NCBI GenBank assembly: GCA_946481235.1
Contig: CAMLME010000065.1
Location: forward strand, 1 to 10,241
Source of the DNA: an uncultured Methylobacillus sp.
Lineage (GTDB): Bacteria > Pseudomonadota > Gammaproteobacteria > Burkholderiales > Methylophilaceae
Reading direction: 5' to 3'
Length of the DNA stretch: 10,241 bases
The translations under genes and the position numbers were made by a program. Within the stretch, counting starts at the first letter, position 1; every line of letters starts with the position of its first letter. This document shows positions 6,212-10,241 of this stretch, piece after piece. A model generated the notes under the pieces. It was not told the origin of the DNA, did not search any database, and saw nothing but the letters and a program-made list of their open reading frames with translations.

Positions 6212-7453
6212 ATGCCAGCCGTACAGCTCAAAGACTACTGTTTTGCCCACCAGCCCATCCTCGACGTCGATGGCAACACCATCGCTATTGAATTGTTGTA
6301 CCGCGACGCGCAACCCGAAGCAGGGAATATTTTCGATGACACGACGGCTACGGCCAATGTCATTATCAACATATGTAACCATTTGGGCATGATCGAGTTG
6401 ATGGGCAAGCGCAAGCTGTTCATCAATGTGGCAGAGCATTTACTTTTGAGCGACTCAATCACCCTGCTACCCAAGGACAAGGTTACCCTGGAGCTTCTCG
6501 AGCACATTGAAGTGACAGAAGAAATACTGACCCGCATTCGCGAGCTGAAGGCGATGGGCTACGAATTTGCGCTGGACGATTATGTGTTTCATTCCGACCC
6601 GTGCCCATTGTTCGACCTGGTGGACATCATCAAGGTAGACATCCTCCACGCCAACCTGAATGCGCTGGATGAACTGGTCGCCTACCTCAGGCAGTGGCCC
6701 TGCAAGCTGCTGGCGGAAAAAGTGGAGGCCGAGGAAGTTCACCAAGCGTGCCTCAAGGCCGGCTTCGATCTCTTCCAGGGATATTACTTCGCTTATCCCA
6801 CGTTGCATGGCGGACGCATCACAGACCCCGCAAAACTGGTCGTCCTCGACCTGCTTTCCAAGGTAAGCAGCGATGCCGAGCTGGATGAAATCGAAACCTC
6901 GTTCAAGGGCAATCCCGGCCTGACGTACAGCCTGCTCCGCCTGATCAGCTCTCCGGCGTTCTATACGTCATCGCACAAGATCGGCTCCATCCGGCAAGCG
7001 ATCCAGATACTGGGTATGCGCCAGCTCAGCCGCTGGCTGCAAGTAATGCTTTATACACAGCAAAACGAGCAATCCTGCCTTTCGCTGCTGGAGCTGGCAG
7101 TGCATCGCGCCAGGCTCATGGAGTTGATGGCAGGCTCAGCCAATATCGCCCCGGAGCAAGCTTATGTCGCCGGCATGCTTTCGCTGGCGGATAGCGCGCT
7201 GGGCATATCGATGGAAACCATCCTCCAGCACCTGAATCTCGTCGAGGGCATCCATCGCGCATTATTGAAGCGTGAAGGCAATCTCGGCCAATTGCTGCGC
7301 ATTTGCGAAAAGCTCGAGAATGGCGAATTCGAGGAGGTCGCGGAAGTCGTAGAATCATTGAACATCACCATCCCTTCGCTCATGGAAATGCAAGCGGCGT
7401 CCATCACCTGGGGCAACCAGATGCTGCACGACCTTTTTGAACACTCCCACTAA
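6212..7453 (+). CDS. EAL-HDOD signalling protein (YuxH/CdgJ type)
   Basis: The 413-residue cytosolic protein has an EAL domain at about 5-205 and an HDOD domain at about 210-400, with no signal peptide or membrane segment. The EAL motif is degenerate ('IELLYR'), as in most YuxH/CdgJ proteins. Most positions for metal and catalytic residues are kept: E27, N72, E94, D122, D123, K141, E169 and Q189 ('FQGYYFAYP'). The active-site loop after DD, normally DDFGTGYSSL, is 'DDYVFHSDPCPLF', so phosphodiesterase activity is doubtful and a c-di-GMP-binding or protein-interaction role is more likely. Relatives affect motility and surface behaviour. The ATG follows a weak GAAAG. It is the first gene after the c-di-GMP riboswitch and lies 14 bases before the phosphomannomutase gene. 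The domain call is secure; activity is unknown. Confidence 0.9.
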   Translation: MPAVQLKDYCFAHQPILDVDGNTIAIELLYRDAQPEAGNIFDDTTATANVIINICNHLGMIELMGKRKLFINVAEHLLLSDSITLLPKDKVTLELLEHIEVTEEILTRIRELKAMGYEFALDDYVFHSDPCPLFDLVDIIKVDILHANLNALDELVAYLRQWPCKLLAEKVEAEEVHQACLKAGFDLFQGYYFAYPTLHGGRITDPAKLVVLDLLSKVSSDAELDEIETSFKGNPGLTYSLLRLISSPAFYTSSHKIGSIRQAIQILGMRQLSRWLQVMLYTQQNEQSCLSLLELAVHRARLMELMAGSANIAPEQAYVAGMLSLADSALGISMETILQHLNLVEGIHRALLKREGNLGQLLRICEKLENGEFEEVAEVVESLNITIPSLMEMQAASITWGNQMLHDLFEHSH

Positions 7454-7467
7454 CTTATTGACCTCTC

Positions 7468-8841
7468 ATGCAATTACCAAAAGAAATCTTCAAGGCCTAC
7501 GATATCCGCGGCATCGTCGGCAAAACTTTAACCCCTGAGATCGTCGAAGCCATCGGCCAGGCCATCGGCTCCGAAGCCACCGCACGACGCCAGACACAAA
7601 TCTGCATCGGCTACGATGGCCGCTTGTCCGGCCCGGAACTTGCCGCAGCGCTCGCACGCGGCATACGCAAAGCCGGCGTACATGTCATTGATCTCGGCAT
7701 GGTCGCCACTCCCATGGTCTATTTTGCCGCCTGCCATCTCGGCACCAACTGCGGAGTGATGGTTACCGGCAGTCATAACCCGCCAGAATACAATGGCCTC
7801 AAGATGGTGTTGGGCGGCGAAACACTCTCGGGTGAAGCCATCCAGGGATTGCGAAATCGAATCGAACTCGGCGAACTTTTTGAAGGAAACGGCAGCTATA
7901 GTCAATACGATATCGCACAGGACTATATCGACCGCATCGCCGGCGATATCAAGCTAGCGCGACCGATGAAAATTGCAGTGGATTGCGGCAACGGCGTCGC
8001 GGGTGCATTCGCCGGCAAGCTCTATCGCGCGCTCGGCTGCGAGGTTCAGGAGCTGCACTGCGAAGTCGACGGCAACTTCCCCAACCACCATCCCGACCCT
8101 TCCGTGCCGGAGAATCTAAACGATCTTATCGCTGCGCTGAAAGCCGGCGACGCCGAACTCGGCCTCGCTTTCGACGGTGATGGCGACCGCCTCGGCGTCG
8201 TCACCAAGGACGGGCAGATCATCTACCCCGACCGCCAGCTGATGCTGTTTGCCGCGGACGTGCTGTCGCGTTCGCCGGGGGCGACCATTATTTACGACGT
8301 CAAATCGACACGCAACCTGCACCCCTGGATTGCGCGTCATGGCGGCGAACCGCTGCTGTGGAAGACCGGCCACTCATTGGTGAAAGCCAAGATGAAGGAA
8401 ACCGGCGCCCAGCTCGCAGGTGAAATGAGTGGCCATGTATTCTTCAAGGAACGCTGGTACGGCTTCGACGACGGGCTTTACACCGGCGCCCGGCTGCTGG
8501 AGATCCTGAGTACGACCGCCGACCCATCGGCGATATTGAGTGCCCTGCCGGACAGCATCAGCACCCCCGAACAGCACATCAAGATGCGCGAGGGCGAACC
8601 CCACGCTCTGCTGGCGAGACTGGCGCAGGAAGCGAAGTTCGATGGTGCCGACCGGGTGATCGCGATTGACGGCTTGCGGGTGGAATATCCGGACGGCTTC
8701 GGCCTGATGCGCGCGTCGAATACCACACCGGTCATTGTGCTGCGCTTTGAAGCCGACAGCGAGGCCGCACTGCACCGCATACAGGAGCAATTCCGCGGCA
8801 TACTCCTCGCCGCCGCGCCGCAGGTGCAGCTGCCTTTCTAA
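7468..8841 (+). CDS. algC: Phosphomannomutase/phosphoglucomutase (AlgC type)
   Basis: The 457-residue enzyme interconverts mannose- or glucose-6-phosphate with the 1-phosphates, supplying GDP-mannose and UDP-glucose precursors for exopolysaccharide and LPS. All four domain landmarks of the family are present: the phosphoserine loop 'TGSHNP' (S102), the metal loop 'DGDGDR' (D236, D238, D240), the sugar-binding loop 'GEMSGH' (318-323) and the phosphate loop 'RASNTTP' (415-421). Numbering is shifted by about 6 from P. aeruginosa AlgC. The ATG at 7468 has no clear Shine-Dalgarno, and the 14-base gap to the EAL-HDOD gene suggests co-transcription. The family is certain; which sugar it prefers in the cell cannot be read from sequence, so the symbol is by similarity. 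Confidence 0.94.
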   Translation: MQLPKEIFKAYDIRGIVGKTLTPEIVEAIGQAIGSEATARRQTQICIGYDGRLSGPELAAALARGIRKAGVHVIDLGMVATPMVYFAACHLGTNCGVMVTGSHNPPEYNGLKMVLGGETLSGEAIQGLRNRIELGELFEGNGSYSQYDIAQDYIDRIAGDIKLARPMKIAVDCGNGVAGAFAGKLYRALGCEVQELHCEVDGNFPNHHPDPSVPENLNDLIAALKAGDAELGLAFDGDGDRLGVVTKDGQIIYPDRQLMLFAADVLSRSPGATIIYDVKSTRNLHPWIARHGGEPLLWKTGHSLVKAKMKETGAQLAGEMSGHVFFKERWYGFDDGLYTGARLLEILSTTADPSAILSALPDSISTPEQHIKMREGEPHALLARLAQEAKFDGADRVIAIDGLRVEYPDGFGLMRASNTTPVIVLRFEADSEAALHRIQEQFRGILLAAAPQVQLPF

Positions 8842-8842
8842 T

Positions 8843-10241
<1,399 letters not shown>

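Noticed and set aside
6198..6392. Small frame starting at an ATG 14 bases before the EAL-HDOD start
   Set aside because: It overlaps the EAL-HDOD gene in another frame and has no family resemblance. A regulatory leader peptide cannot be excluded, but nothing supports one.

Overview
The window is compact, gene-dense chromosomal DNA from a Gram-negative bacterium, most likely a betaproteobacterium (a Nitrosomonadales/Gallionellaceae-like lineage is my best guess). The grounds are the glyA-nrdR order, the close AlgC-type and IscX matches, an oxygen-independent HemN, and moderately high GC with few gaps. I could not run a taxonomic search, so the lineage is inference. There are no transposases, CRISPR arrays, tRNAs or rRNAs. 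Most genes are housekeeping; the unusual part is the regulatory segment at about 6020-6210.

Left part (minus strand, 1-1458): glyA (serine hydroxymethyltransferase) is followed 5 bases later by the start of nrdR (ribonucleotide reductase repressor), which is cut by the window edge. A 323-base gap (1459-1781) holds a probable glyA promoter, a rho-independent terminator facing right with no recognised gene in front of it, and the promoter of the next operon.

Centre left (plus strand, 1782-4579): a probable operon of class I [4Fe-4S] fumarase, an OYE/YqjM-type flavin oxidoreductase that starts inside the fumarase stop codon, and a stand-alone iscX (Fe-S assembly accessory). hemN (oxygen-independent coproporphyrinogen III oxidase, also a [4Fe-4S] enzyme) converges on it from the minus strand with a 3-base gap.

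Centre right (about 6020-9325): hemN and a c-di-GMP operon diverge from a short region built on a perfect inverted repeat whose arms carry TTGACA boxes facing both ways. On the plus strand this is followed by a GEMM-I (c-di-GMP-I) riboswitch, then a degenerate EAL-HDOD protein, an AlgC-type phosphomannomutase/phosphoglucomutase and a small membrane-anchored retropepsin-like aspartic protease, with gaps of 14 and 1 bases. The arrangement suggests that c-di-GMP controls a set of genes joining signalling, sugar-nucleotide supply for surface polysaccharide and periplasmic proteolysis.

Right edge (minus strand, 9318-10241): the C-terminal part of a second, PGM1-type phosphoglucomutase converges on and overlaps the protease gene by 8 bases.
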